DNA of 64,000 nt from Planococcus citri (GCF_950023065.1 NC_088679.1:15872001-15936000), one strand, 5' to 3'; counted from the first letter of the stretch, positions 45,213 through 56,289 are shown. Program-made: numbers and translations. The notes: generated from the letters alone by a model not told the origin.

Positions 45213-48200
45213 CTGCGTATTATTAAAAAAAAAATAAGTACTCGTCAGACGTCAAAATTCCCTAAAATGTGTCTCGAAAATAATACTAGATTCAGATTCG
45301 CTCGAGTTTTTTAATCTGAATATTTCAAACTCAAATTACGAGTCGAGGTGTCTACCGAATTGAAAAAATGAAAAAGGATGGCCTCTTGATGACTTCTAAA
45401 TGACCAAAGAGCCTTTTAGGATAAGATGGCGTGATGGGTACTTCCTCCAACTTTGACGAAACTACAAGAATACTGAAAAAATTCGTCTGTTAACGAAAAT
45501 GAGGCCCCAAACGAACAGAAAACGAAATTTTGAAAAATGGGGGACTAACCCCCTTCGAGCTCTTCACCACCGAACCCCTCATATGAGGTTTAGTGAACGT
45601 CTTCTATATGCCTGCAAATTTTGTTTTGGGGTTCTTGGGTATCATGTAAAATTCTATGTTTCTATCGATCATGAATTGCAGTTTACTTGTCGTTTTTACT
45701 CCTGGATTATTTGTTTTTACCTACGTTTGAGGTTCAAAAATGGAAAATTGTCATTTTCGTGAATTACCACGTACTTGGCTTGAAATTTCTTTCTTTTTTT
45801 TTTCAAGAAATATTGATCTAACATGACCGAACACGGCAAAAAATGACGAAATATCACGTTTCTTGAAGGATTTTGATTGTTTTGAGCATATTGTTACAAC
45901 CATTTTTGAGCTCTACAAAAAATATACGAGTATTACGTATGTTATACCTTGAGGTGTAAATGAATTTCTGAAAAAATTTCGCAGTGGGCCCCCTCCTCGT
46001 TTTTTTAAAAGAATTTTTGAATTTTCACCCCCTCCCCCCTCCACCCAAAAATTCTCGGAGTATGAAAAAAAAATTGAAAAAAATTGCACATAAGCACCTA
46101 TTGTGTGACTACCTATTTTTAATGAAAGTTTCAACATTTTTGGACCACCTCCTCCGAAGACCTAGAATTTGAAATTTCGAGCACATGTGGGCACATTTCT
46201 CGGGTTCAGGGAGGGGGGGGGGGTGACTCAAACATTTTTTGGGATGGTTTTACATCCAAACTAATATTTTGGGAGAGTTTCGTCAAAATTGCAGAAAATG
46301 TCGATTTCACTTTTGGACGACTTTTTTTTTTCAAATTTCAGCATTGTGATTTTTCACGATTCTTACGTTATTATCGCTGAAATTCTACCAATTTCAGGTA
46401 AGTAATTTTCAGGTTTTTTCGATGATAATTTTACGGTTTTCATTACGTTTCGTGTGTTTTTCCCACGATTTCATTTCATTTCGATACTTCTTGGTAGAGG
46501 TACGAAGAAATGAAAAGCGAGAATCGAGAAAGATCGAAAGTAAGGAAACTGGTTGAACTTTGAAGCTGCTTGACGGGAAGCGAGTAGTAATTCGCGTAGC
46601 AAGGTCAATGACACGAACAAATGTGGGAAAAAACGTGTGCGAACGAGCGAGGCCACCGCGCACCTCGCACCATCGTAAATTAATCGTACTTAAATACGTA
46701 AATAAATGAACGTATTCGTACACGAGTCATAAAATTTCGAGTGGCAATTGGTGACTGCAGATGGCGACCAATTTTCAAAATGAAATAACTGCCGGGATCG
46801 TTTTCAAAATTCTCCCTACTCTTCTCTTTCTTCTCATTAGGTATCGAGCGATCGGATACTTGAAATATTGTAAGGGGGGGGGTCGATGATCGTGTTTTTC
46901 TTACCATATGCGTAATATCTCGGATAGTAGTATCCGTAGTAAGGGTATGCGTAACCATATCCGTAGGAGCTTTCGCCTTTCAGCGTTTCTTGGTTGGGTC
47001 CGGCTACACCAGCCGGTAATGGCGGCTGCTGTCCTCCTACCGTAGATGCGGCATTTATCGGACTACCTGGTGCGGCCATTCTTCGTAATTGCTCGTCAGC
47101 GACGGCGGCTGCTGCTGGTGACGGATAGCATTGAACCTGAACCAGGCTCAGTACAGCCGCCAAAATTGCTACTACCTAAAATCACATTGCGCAATGCTTA
47201 ATTAAGACACGAGTTTGGCTCGAATAAGTACACTTATTGTTGTTGTTGCTGTGCAGCTTCGAGTGTGCAAGAGTCAAAGCTATTGACCGATGAACAGACA
47301 GAACACAGAGGTGATGTCTGATGTGACACGATCCGTACCAGTTTACCGGTTGCCCTAAGTGTTCAAAAATTCGACGAATAAACGCTTCAACGCGTGGCTC
47401 GTTAAAAAGTGCAATATTACATCGTATTGCTCGGTGTGCCTTTGTCGTCGTTCCATTCTCGTACGAAAAATAAACAAAAATTGCCTGTTAGCAGAAACTA
47501 ACGTCAGACTTGTGCTCAGCACGTAGGTGGTTGAGGTACCTTAATTATTACACTTTTTTACTATTATTTCCATCGAATAGTTCGGATTCGCTGTTCTGTT
47601 CAGATTTTTTTTCAAGTATCTGAAGTATCACTTGTCCCCTCACCCGACAAATTTTCCAAAAAAAAGTGGTTTCAATAACCAAAAATTCACCGACAGGGAG
47701 ACAAAAAAGTTGCAAAACGCGAGCAGAGCACTTCAAAATGTAGAAAAAAAACTACAAAAAAAACTTAGTCGAAATTGTTGTCAATAAAGTTGGTTATTTT
47801 ATAACTTTCCAGGGTCATTCTACGTCAATTGGACCAAGAAGTGGTACTGAGGTTCGGCGATTTTTTTGAAATTTTTCCTGTAGAAAGACTTTTTGAAAGG
47901 ATGACCAATGGCCCAAATCGCAGCCCTCTAGCCTATTTTTAAAGGCAGCCAGGGGTGTCAAAGTTTTCAGTGAACCTAAAATATCATCCATTTCAGCAGT
48001 GGATTATTCGATCACTGCGATACCTACCAAAATGGAACATTTTCCCATAGTTAGGGGTTTTGAAAGGCTTTTTGGTGATACTAAGGTGATATATAATCAT
48101 GAAAATCAGTGTTGCCACTTCTTTTTCGTACAAAAAATTAGCTCAAAAAGCTTCGAAACGTAGTTTTCATATCGTTTCAATTCTCGAAAATTCTGAAAAA

Positions 48201-50603
48201 AAATTATTATGGACAACTTTTCATGCTTAACAACATATTAGAAAACTCGGACGGTACCATGTTGCAAAGTTGATCTAAAAAAATTTAAAGCTTGAAAAAA
48301 AATTGCGATTTTTTCATTTAAAACACGAAAAAAAGATTTGATAGGTGAAGTGGACCCATTTGACCCCTATTTTTACGTATCTGTTGAAAAAGTTGAAAAA
48401 ACTCCTCTCACTCTATGAAGTAAACTCCTCACAAAAAAATCAAAATTCGAAAAAATTCAAAAAATGAACGAATTTTCATTTTTTTGCTGCGAGTGTAGTT
48501 TTCATCAACTTTTTCATGAAATCCGTCAGAAAGAGGTCAAAATAAGACGACTGAATAAATTTAAACTTTTTTTGATGTTTGAAATTGAAAATTGAATTTT
48601 TTCGAATTTTGATTTTTTTGTGAGGAGTTCGTTCATCGAGTGAAAGGGGTTTTTTCAACTTTTTCAACAGATACGTAAAAATAGGGGTCAAATGGGTCCA
48701 CTTCACCTATCAAAACTTTTTTTCGTGTTTTAAATCAAAAAATCGCATTTTTTCGCAAACTTAAAATTTTTTAAAATCAACTTTGCAACATGGTACACCC
48801 CAATTTTTTAATACGTTGTTCAGCATGAAAATTTGTCCATAATATATTTTTTCAGAATTTTTGAGAGTCGGAACGATATGAAAACTACGTTTCGAAACTT
48901 TTTGAGCTTATTTTTTGTACGAAAAAAAAGTGGCAACACTGATTTTTATGATGTCACCAAAAAGCCTTTCAAAACCCCTAACTATGGGAAAATGTTCCAT
49001 TTTGGTAGGTATCGCGGTGATCGAGTAAGCCACTGCTGAAATGGATGATATTTTAAGTTCATTGAAAACTTTGACACCCCCTGGCTGCCTTTAAAAATGG
49101 GCTAGAGGGCTGCGATTTGGGCCATGGTCATCCCTTCGGAAGGTCTTTCCACAGGAAAAATGTCAAAAAAATCGCCGAAACACCTCCCCTGCCACTTCTT
49201 GGTCCAATTGACGTGGAATGACCCTCCATAAAAAAAGGTGTTTTTCAATAATTTCTGGCAAAAGTAAAATGCGGGTAAGTTTTGGGGGAAAAGGAGAATT
49301 CCTTGATTCTTGGCAGAAAGTGAGAACTTCTTTCGCTAGAGAATTATTTTTGCCAAAGTTATGGCTCCGCTTTTTGCCATTTTCAGTAAAAAGAAAAGTG
49401 AGATTAATTTGTAATTTTTGGTTGTTGTTGTTGTTGTTGTTTTTTGGTAAAAAAGTGAATACTTTAGAGTAAGTTTTGCTTTGACAATTTAGCAAAATAG
49501 GTACTCAACTTTTTGAAAAAAAGTAAGAAGTTCTAACATTTTTTTTAAAAATGCAACATTTCGACAACATTGTGCCAAAAATCAGAGTTAATCTTGACCA
49601 CTTCTGGCAATAAACGAAACTTCTGGACAATTTTTGAAAATAAAACGACAGTTTTCAATAATGTTTAGGAAAAAAGTGAGACTTTACTTTTAGAAAATTA
49701 TTGATTTAAAAAAAATGAAAATTTTCAGCAATTTTGAACAAAAAGCAAGTTTTTTAAGAATTTTAGCAAAAATCGAGTGTTTCATCAAATACTTTCTCGC
49801 AATTTTGTGGTGAAAAACGAAACTGACTATTTTGGAGAAAAAAGGAAATTAGGGTGTATGTATGGGGGGGGGGAGAGGAAAACTTCTTGATTCTTGGCAG
49901 ATAGCGAGATTTATTTGAAATTCTTGGTAAAAAAAATGAAGGTACTGGATGATTTTTCAAAGAAAAGCACGATTTCGACAATTTAGCAAATATTTTACTT
50001 TTTGAAAAAAAGTGACAACTTGTCGAAGTTTTTGAAAAAATGCAGCATTTCGACAATTTTATGGCAAAGATTAGGATTTCTTGACAGCTTCTAGCAATAA
50101 ATGAGAATTCTGGCTACATTTTGGAAAAGTGAGACCTTTAGTTAATTTCTGACCAAAAAAAAGTAAAAATTTTCTGGCAAAAAGTTTTTCAAAAATTTTA
50201 GTAAAAATCAGGTTTTTCATGCAAATTGGCAAAAATATTTTTTTTTTGAAAATTTTATCGTAAAATGAGACTTTTTTGCAATTTTTTGTTGAAAAATGAA
50301 ACTTTTCGGATATTTTTGATAAAAAGCGAGACTTGGATAATTTTGGGGAAAAAACAGATCATTTGAGCGAATTTTTGAAAAAAATGACATAAGTACACAC
50401 AAAAAATTAGATGATACTTATTTATCAAAAATTTTGAGAAGTTTTCGGTAAGAAAAAACGAAACTTTTCGGCAATTTTGACTTCGAGGCGAGACTTTCCG
50501 ATAGCTTTGGTCAAAAGCAAGACATGTGCAATGTGCATTATCTACGTAGGTAAAGGTATTAGACAGACTTGAGATTACTTACCAAAAAGCTAAATTTAGT
50601 CAT
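45151..50603 (-). CDS. Small secreted tyrosine/glycine-rich protein, three coding exons
   Basis: Exon 1 is 50603-50583, exon 2 47175-46905, exon 3 45212-45151; introns are GTAAGT...TTTTAG (phase 0) and GTAAGA...CGCAG. Joined length is 117 residues. The N-terminus MTKFSFL plus VVAILAAVLSLVQVQC at the start of exon 2 is a clear signal peptide, probably cleaved after Cys or Ala near residue 23. The next part is Ala/Pro/Gly-rich and low in aromatics (about 24-75). The C-terminal third is Tyr-rich: YGYGYAYPYYGYYYPRYYAY in exon 2, then GYGYPYYSSYYSHWGWPYYR across and in exon 3. This resembles secreted structural (cuticle, silk or eggshell-type) or neuropeptide-like small proteins of arthropods; the exact role is unknown. 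That two separated exons continue the same Tyr/Gly repeat in phase is strong evidence for the model. Intron 1 (3.4 kb) holds a foldback element and a minisatellite. Confidence 0.85.
45385..45740 (+). repeat. Repeat D copy in intron 2 (LTR/leader-like sequence)
   Basis: CCCCCTTCGAGCTCTTCACC-type text, GGTTTAGTGAACGTCTTCTA and CTATCGATCATGAATTGCAG align with 57775-57905 and 60870-61025, which flank the Gypsy relics. Probably a solo remnant of that family inside the gene's second intron, antisense to it. Confidence 0.6.
45741..46860. other. Intron 2 sequence, low complexity and repeat remnants
   Basis: C-rich and G-rich runs at about 46029-46045 and 46202-46221. A 160-bp stretch at 46330-46495 (TTTTACGGTTTTCATTACGT, ATTTCATTTCATTTCGATAC) matches the 17.2- and 32.9-kb blocks. 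No exon supported. Confidence 0.5.
46905..47175 (-). CDS. Exon 2 of the tyrosine-rich gene
   Basis: Acceptor GATTTTAG at 47176-47183; the first codons are GTA GTA GCA ATT. Donor is TATG|GTAAGAAA at 46905/46904, leaving one base to complete a Gly codon with exon 3. The longer unspliced reading (to 46837) would replace the aromatic tail by an unrelated sequence, so splicing is preferred. Confidence 0.85.
47812..49224. mobile_element. 1.4-kb foldback element FB2, copy 2, with TCCA target duplication
   Basis: Starts GGGTCATTCTACGTCAATTG and ends CAATTGACGTGGAATGACCC; flanked by perfect TCCA on both sides (47808-47811 and 49225-49228). Same arm order as 20714-22111, including CAGTGTTGCCACTT in both orientations. 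It lies in intron 1 of the tyrosine-rich gene and would form a hairpin of about 600-bp arms in the pre-mRNA. No transposase. Confidence 0.9.
49230..50520. repeat. Degenerate minisatellite in intron 1
   Basis: Loosely repeated units of roughly 40-60 bp, with recurring AAAAAGTGAGACTTT, GGCAATTTTTG, TTCTTGGCAGA and TTTTGGCAAAAA-like words. A (GTT)n microsatellite is at 49423-49442 and a G run at 49863-49872. All minus-strand ORFs here are Phe/Lys/Ser-rich by-products. Confidence 0.6.
50583..50603 (-). CDS. Exon 1 of the tyrosine-rich gene (start codon and seven codons)
   Basis: ATG at 50603-50601 encodes MTKFSFL and ends exactly at a consensus donor TTG|GTAAGT. Chosen because it supplies both a Met and the charged N-region that the exon 2 signal peptide lacks, in matching phase 0. 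Confidence 0.8.
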
Positions 50604-50825
50604 CGTATAAGTTGAATTTGAACTGTTTATCGCTCGCAAATCAGGAACACACACGCACAAGCACGCGCGCACCAACTCAAAATTCGCGAATATCGAGAAT
50701 GTGGAAATATCGGCTTTGTTTTGGTTTTTTTGCCGTCGGCTTGAAAAGTGCACCGAGTAATGACAACAAGAAGTTGAACTGGTCAATCGAGAAAACAATT
50801 GAAGTTTTATTAAATCGTTCGTTTG

Positions 50826-50833
50826 TTTATATA
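50826..50833 (-). promoter_or_regulatory. TATA box of the tyrosine-rich gene
   Basis: On the minus strand the sequence reads TATATAAA in a locally GC-richer context (GTGCCTATATAAACAAACG). A start site about 30 bp downstream (near 50796, with an initiator-like TTCAATT) would give a 5' UTR of roughly 190 bases before the ATG at 50603. Confidence 0.6.
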
Positions 50834-50849
50834 GGCACGAGGCGCGTAT

Positions 50850-51879
50850 GTTACGGGCCAAGGCGGAAAGCGTGGAAAACCGGTGGTAGGTCGCCAAGTC
50901 GCCAAGTTGACCTTAACCTCGAGTTTCGGATGAAAAACCCTGAATTATCGAACAATAGTTGCATGGTTGTCGCATTTGCGTAGGTACGAGTACTCGAATC
51001 GTCGTTTTTTTTACTCCCATTTCCCGTTTTCTTGACTGGTAGATGCGCGACTGCCACTTCAACTTTATCAACGTGGATGCGACAACGATACTGGGAGGCG
51101 ATGGTGGCATTTAGCACCTCGGGCATCGTGCAAAAGCTCAGGTATACCTGCGGTGGTATTGATAGTTGGATCCATTTAACGTCATATTCGACGCTTTTAG
51201 GATTATGGAGTCTGTTGACCATCAACTGCACATCTCGAGTCTTCGACGATAATTTTTATGACGCGAAAAAGGAAAAGAATTGCGTCATGGATGCGTCTGC
51301 CAATTTGTGTAATTTTTGCTCATTTTAGGACTACTGTCTTTATAATGGTTGTAATATCGTTAAGTATAACCGTTTTTTGGGCAAATTTTATCAAACATCA
51401 TATCAGGAATTTTTGATCAATTTTTTTTTTTCGTATATTACTGTAATTATGTATTACATTAAGTAAGTATTTGTACTGAGATTTTTCAATTTTTCGACGA
51501 TGTATCAACACTTCAATAAAATTTAGGTGTCCTCTTTCCCTTCAATTCAGGGTAGGTAGTCAGTCTGTCAACCCATCTGAAAGCTCATCAGTAGGTAAAT
51601 CGTAAGTACATGTTACGCGTAAATACACACGTGAGCTTGGGCAAAGTTTTTACAGCGACACGTGACACGAACACCCCGAGCCCGGATGCTGGTGATGCGG
51701 AACGAACAACGAACCAGTTATTTCCAGGCCAAGTTCGCGTCGGTAATAATTTTTCCCTTATTCGACCCTAACCTAATTTCGTACGAGCTTAATGCGTAGT
51801 GAATTGTGCGTGGGCGTACGCATACTTGACTTACGTACATATTTTCCCAGTCCAGTGACTGATTGCAAGTAAACTGCAT
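50850..51879. other. Upstream region of the tyrosine-rich gene; unassigned ORFs
   Basis: Non-repetitive, relatively GC-rich. A 126-codon minus ORF (51231-50851) has a plausible protein reading (YDVKWIQLSIPPQVYLSF, ATIASQYRCRIHVDKVEVAV), but the plus strand is also open at 51032-51328 and the ORF ends beside the TATA box. It may be promoter DNA or an upstream exon. Confidence 0.35.
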
Positions 51880-52080
51880 TTCATGATGGAAGCATGAAAT
51901 TTTGTATGTAGAATGCGCAAGGACCCCAAAATGAAATTTTAGAGCGCCGGATACGGTCACCAAAACTCCTAGAAGAAGCACAGAAGGGTTCAAAGAGGGG
52001 TTCAGTCCATCATTTTTGAAAATTTTGTGGTTTTGGACGTTCTTGAAGTAATTTTTATGCAATTCAATCCCACTCGGTTC
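51880..52080 (-). repeat. Repeat D copy, reverse orientation
   Basis: Reverse complement carries GACATTTTTGAACCGAGTGG, GATTGAATTGCATAAAAAT and CATGAAATTTTG-type text as in 57700-57890. Followed by a 26-bp tandem pair (GAAAAATTAAATTTATAAAC) at 52111-52162. Confidence 0.6.
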
Positions 52081-52329
52081 AAAAATGTCAAGTTTTGAAC
52101 TTTGAAGATTGAAAAATTAAATTTATAAACTCATACGAAAAATTAAATTTATAAACTCATAATTTACGTTTATCAACAAATGAACGAATAGTCCAATGTA
52201 CTTAATAGGTACCTACTAAAAAGAAGAAGTAAAAACAATCTGGCCTTTCACCTTTCTTTATCAGTGGAGGATCAGTACATTGTGTAAGTAAGTACGTTTT
52301 TTTACGCGATTCTCAAATATGGTTTTTGG

Positions 52330-52625
52330 ACGTTTTTTGAATCTTTTTTCAACACTTTTTAGATTTCAAGCAAGAACTTTCCAAACTTTGAAAATCTTCT
52401 CTCTTTGAGTAAAATCAGTAAAATCCAAAATCCATTTTCAAAAGCTACTGCCCCCAGCAGATTCTAGTGAATTTGGGCAGATTTAAAATCCACAAAAATC
52501 TGCTAGGGTAGGTAGTAGCATTTGAAAAAGGATTTTAAATTTTACTGATTTTATTCAAAGAAAGAGATTTTCATGATTTTGAAAGTGTGCAGTTGGAATG
52601 TGAAAAGTGTTTTTAAAAAACGAGA
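52330..52625. repeat. Small foldback element
   Basis: CTCTTTGAGTAAAATCAGTA, AAATCC and GCTACTGCC...AGCAGATT are mirrored by AATCTGCTAGGG, GTAGCATTTG and TTTTACTGATTTTATTCAAA. Arms about 120 bp with little spacer. Confidence 0.7.
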
Positions 52626-53084
52626 TCATACTTATTGGGCGGTGTTAAATATTTAAATAAGCTATATAAGGACGAAAATAATAAAAATAGAAAACAATGG
52701 TGGATCTGAAGAATGCAACTACTCCAATCTTAGAATAATAGTAAGGTACAATTTTTAAAAGGTGGAGTAAATGAATGGAAATTGATAGTCGATTTCATTA
52801 TTGACTTATACCTCCCTATCTCTGATTGGAACTGGAAATCCTCTTCCTCAACTGCATCAAGTTCCAGTAAGTATACCTCGCACATCAGACATCTGTCGAG
52901 AAAATCTTTCCACTGAGTCAAATGTTTCTCAAATGTACTTGAATAAGACAAACACAAGTAAATGTTATGTTGGTGAAGCCGAATAAAAATTCAGGGAGAA
53001 CTGAAGTTGCAATACTGCAAGCTTTACCATCAGATCACAAATGTATACAGCGACGTAATAACTACTCGATTATAATATTTGAAA
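52626..53084. other. No supported gene
   Basis: A 62-codon plus ORF at 52801-52986 contains a donor-like TTCCA|GTAAGTAT at 52866; a minus ORF of 76 codons overlaps it. No further evidence for either. Confidence 0.35.
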
Positions 53085-53610
53085 TGAAGTAAGTAAGTAA
53101 AATCATATTATCGTTCATTTCAGAGCATGTTAAAGGTGATTGTACATTGGAAAACCGTTGGAGAGGCAAGTTAGAGAACAAGATTCAGGCGGTGAAAAGG
53201 GCGTTATGTGAGTTCTTTCTGGAAATTATTGAAAAAAAGACGATATATTGGTCAAATGCCACCTCCTTAACCCTCCAGATCTAAATTTGTATCTTCGGAC
53301 ACAGAAAATTAACCATAAGGCACAGTTTGGTCAACATTTTGCCTTTTATAATTGAAAAACCGTTTACACGGAAATGCTGAAAATGCCAATTTTTGGACAG
53401 CTTCCCATCCCCCTCCTTTTTCCCGGTGGTAAGGGTATGGGAAGCTGCAATGGGTCCTAATAAATTAAACTTGACGAATCCGAAAATTGTCGTAGAGTGG
53501 TCCGAAAAACTGCATTTTTAATATACATACTATGTATTTCTGAGAAAACAAGGTGAAAATCTCAGCTGAAAAATCTCAAATTAAAGACACTTCTTTCTTT
53601 AGGATCTTAA
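53085..53610 (+). repeat. Repeat E-D, copy 1
   Basis: Aligned with 54425-54960 by AAATCATATTATCGTTCATT, GTTAGAGAACAAGAT, TTGGTCAAATGCCACCT, CTTAACCCTCCAG, GTATCTTCGG, GGAAATGCTGAAAATGCCAA and GAGAAAACAAGGTGAA. A later part continues into D-type text (AAATCTCAAATT). No frames conserved. Confidence 0.75.
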
Positions 53611-54424
53611 TGGTAAGAACATTTTTGAACTCTCAGGCATCGTAACCAAATTTTTCCTAAAAAATTAACTTTAGTAACTTTCAGCAGTGAAAAAAGTGAC
53701 CAATTTTTTTCTATTCCAGCGTTCAAGAGGACAAAAAATGAAATATTTTTCACTTTCAACATTTTAGAATTTGAATTAGGTATGTTTTTTTGAAGGAAGT
53801 TGATTTTGAAAATGAAAACAGAATCAGGCCAAAGCGAGGTCAAAAGTTCTTGAAAATTTATTCGAGAGGCATAAAAACGATGTTTTTTGTGAGTTCATTT
53901 TTTGGCTTTAAAACTCGATTATTTAAAAAATAAAATATTTCCATCTTGATTTTGAAAAAGAAAAGAAAAAACAAGCCCGAGCGAAGCGAGGGCAAAAGCT
54001 TTCAAAAATTGGTGTTACGAAAAGGAAAAATTTGTGTTTTTAAAATTTGGAAATTGTTTAATGAAAAAAATTGGCATAAAATCTTTTGAAAATGAGTTTA
54101 AAAAAACATAATTTGGATAAAAAATGATTTTTTTCTATTTTAAAAAAAAATAATTAAAAAGTGACTTTTTTGGAAGAAAAGTGACCAATAGTGACTTTTT
54201 GATGAAAAAAGTGACCAAAAGTGACCCGCTACGATGCCTGAACTCTACACCGGGGTCGAATAACATGAAAATGACCCCAAGAACAACCATGATGACCAAA
54301 TTTTAAAGAATGGGGTTAACGAATCCTCTTCGAAACCACTCTGAGCACCTCTTTCGAGGTTCAACGAACGCATCTCGCCTCGTGTTCATGCATTTGTTAT
54401 ACGACAACAAAATAGCTTAAATGA
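53611..54424. other. AT-rich region with GAGCGAAGCGAGGGC motifs and partial D
   Basis: Two motif copies at about 53826 and 53975 match those near 26 kb. A D fragment lies at 54245-54390 (AACATGAAAATGACCCCAAG, AACGAATCCTCTTCGAAACC). GTGACTTTTTGATGAAAAAAG repeats near 54160-54225. Confidence 0.5.
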
Positions 54425-54960
54425 AGTAGGTAAGTAAAATCATATTATCGTTCATTCCAGAGCGCTGTGAAAGGTGATTTTTACATTCGAACACAGTTTG
54501 CGAGGCGAGTTAGAGAACAAGATGCAAGCGGTAAAAGGGGCTTCAATTGAAAAAAAATGACTTATATCTTGGTCAAATGCCACCTACTTAACCCTCCAGG
54601 TCTAAATTAGTATCTTCGGGCACAGAAAATTGGCCATAGGACACTGTTTGGCCAACATGTTTCCTTGTATACTTGAAAAACCGTTAAACGCGGAAATGCT
54701 GAAAATGCCAACTTTTTTGGCAACTTCTCATCCCCCTCATTTTTCTCAGGGTGTAATGGTATGGGAGGCTGCAATGGATCAAACTTGACTTGTATGTAGA
54801 ATCCGAAAATTGTCATGAAAAAATTTCGCCTGAAAAAAAGACAATAGTCATAGTGGCCCAGAAAACTGCATTTTCATTATATTTTCGAGAAAACAAGGTG
54901 AAGTTCTCAGCTGGAAAATCTCAAATTCAAGACCCTTGTTCCTTTCAGATCTCGAAAGTG
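54425..54960 (+). repeat. Repeat E-D, copy 2, leading into Gypsy copy 1
   Basis: Second E-D copy; after it, 54960-55130 continues as D (TTTTTGAACTGAACGGTGTT) and then GAAAAATCGATG...ATAATATCGAAATCG, the same string that precedes gag in Gypsy copy 2 (58330-58390). Confidence 0.75.
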
Positions 54961-55129
54961 ATGACATTTTTGAACTGAACGGTGTTGAATCACATAAAAC
55001 TGATCCAAAGAACGGACAGATGGTTAAAATTTTGAAAATGAGAGGGGAGGGGGACCGAACACCTTTTGAAACCAATCTTCCTATACGTGAAAAATCGATG
55101 TACATAATATCGAAATCGTATCTTCGAGG

Positions 55130-55376
55130 ACCGCTGGTTATTCGAATTGTGACGAGTCGTTTGAAACCGTTAAACAGAATTTGAAAAATGAAACTCACAA
55201 ACGTAAGGTTGCTTTATAACTCGTATTACTCCACATTATGACTCAGATGATCCGAAAACAATTCCGTACTCTTCGTTTAATCTGGATATTGATACAATTA
55301 AATTTGATGCTTCAATTAAAAAGTTTGATGACTATTTTGGCAAAAAGAAAAAAATCACTTTGAATCGTTACTTGTG
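55130..55376 (+). pseudogene. Ty3/Gypsy gag fragment, copy 1
   Basis: Translated pieces in shifting frames include RIVTSRLKPLN, KVALLL-type and TIPYSSFNLDIDTIKFDAS followed by IKKFDDYFGKKKKITLNRY. The latter matches the K-F-D-x-Y-F-x-x-K/R-x-N-x-x-x-x-R-Y pattern of the Gag of many metazoan Gypsy elements. Frameshifts and missing N-terminus mark it as a relic. A MITE is inserted directly after the last codon (55374). Confidence 0.65.
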
Positions 55377-55858
55377 ACGCAGCCAGCGATACCATACCAT
55401 ATGTCGGCAAAAATTTTTTTCGTTTTATTGTGGTTTCTGGTAGTGTTTTTCTTCCTCTTTTCAATGGTGCAAACAGATTTTCAAAATATTAAAATCTGAC
55501 AAATTTTCAAAATTTCAAAGTTGCGTATTTTTTGAAATTCAAAAACCAAAATTCTGAGAAAAACGTGTTTGAAAGTTTGGGTTATTTTTGTAACATTTTT
55601 AAATTTTTTTTTTTTTTTTGATTTTCTTCATCTTTTAATGGTTTTACATCATAATATTTTATTTTTTTTTTGACATTTTTTTATGAAAAGCACTTTTGTA
55701 AAACCGGTTTTTCACCACTAAAACGACGTGTTTGAGATCGGTGTATATGAATCGACAAAATTTTTTTTTTTTGATATTTTCTGACTTTTTCCATGAAAAC
55801 GCGATTATCTCAAAAAAAAGTTTTCCGACATATGGTATGGTATCGCTGGCCGCGTCAC
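55374..55858. mobile_element. 485-bp MITE inserted in the gag relic, ACTT target duplication
   Basis: Ends GTGACGCAGCCAGCGATACC and its near complement GGTATCGCTGGCCGCGTCAC, continuing inward over CATACCATATGTCGG. Flanked by ACTT (55370-55373 and 55859-55862). No ORF. Gypsy copy 2 lacks it. Same 4-bp duplication length as the elements at 7554 and 47812, but different ends. Confidence 0.85.
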
Positions 55859-55900
55859 ACTTATACATATTTCAAAATTCCAATTGCTGTCGAAAATAAA

Positions 55901-55940
55901 AGATTCGCTGATTGCAAGAGAGTTTTTGCATTGACGTTTT
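55901..55940 (+). repeat. Core-hairpin repeat, copy 15
   Basis: AGATTCGCTGATTGCAAGAG, AGTTTTTGCATTG; lies between gag and integrase relics of Gypsy copy 1, in the same relative position as the copy at 58830 in Gypsy copy 2. Confidence 0.65.
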
Positions 55941-56289
55941 GCTAATTGACGGCTTTAAATGGTTCGTGCTTTTAAATTTCTCGTTAAAAAACTTTCGACA
56001 TAATGAACATGATGTCAACTCAGACATTTGGCATCAATTTGAAAATTTCATTTTTCTGATTTTGACCGGACGTCTTCTTTTCTTATGGAGAATGAGACGA
56101 TGACATTGAGCTTGATAAAATCATTGAATTATCAGAACATGAATACGAGTATGGAAGCCTCAATGAAGCAAGCACAGTACTTTTCTTAAGTAAAAGAAAT
56201 TCATGCTTTAAATAAAAATAATTCATCATTCGCGATCCTTCTCAAAAATCGAATTCTCATAATCAAGACATTGAAAAATCAAAGAAATT

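Noticed and set aside
50612..50983. 123-codon plus-strand ORF opposite the tyrosine-rich gene
   Set aside because: It covers the first exon, leader and TATA box of the minus-strand gene and has no protein-like features.
51863..51890. TGACTGATTGCAAGTAAACTGC, similar to the core-hairpin
   Set aside because: It falls within a reverse copy of repeat D, whose counterpart (TCCAGTCGCAAACCGCAA in reverse) explains most of the match; the TTTTTGC half is missing.
54936..55184. 82-codon ORF reading through repeat D into gag
   Set aside because: Only the last part (from about 55130) has Gag character; the rest is D sequence whose frame is not kept in other copies.
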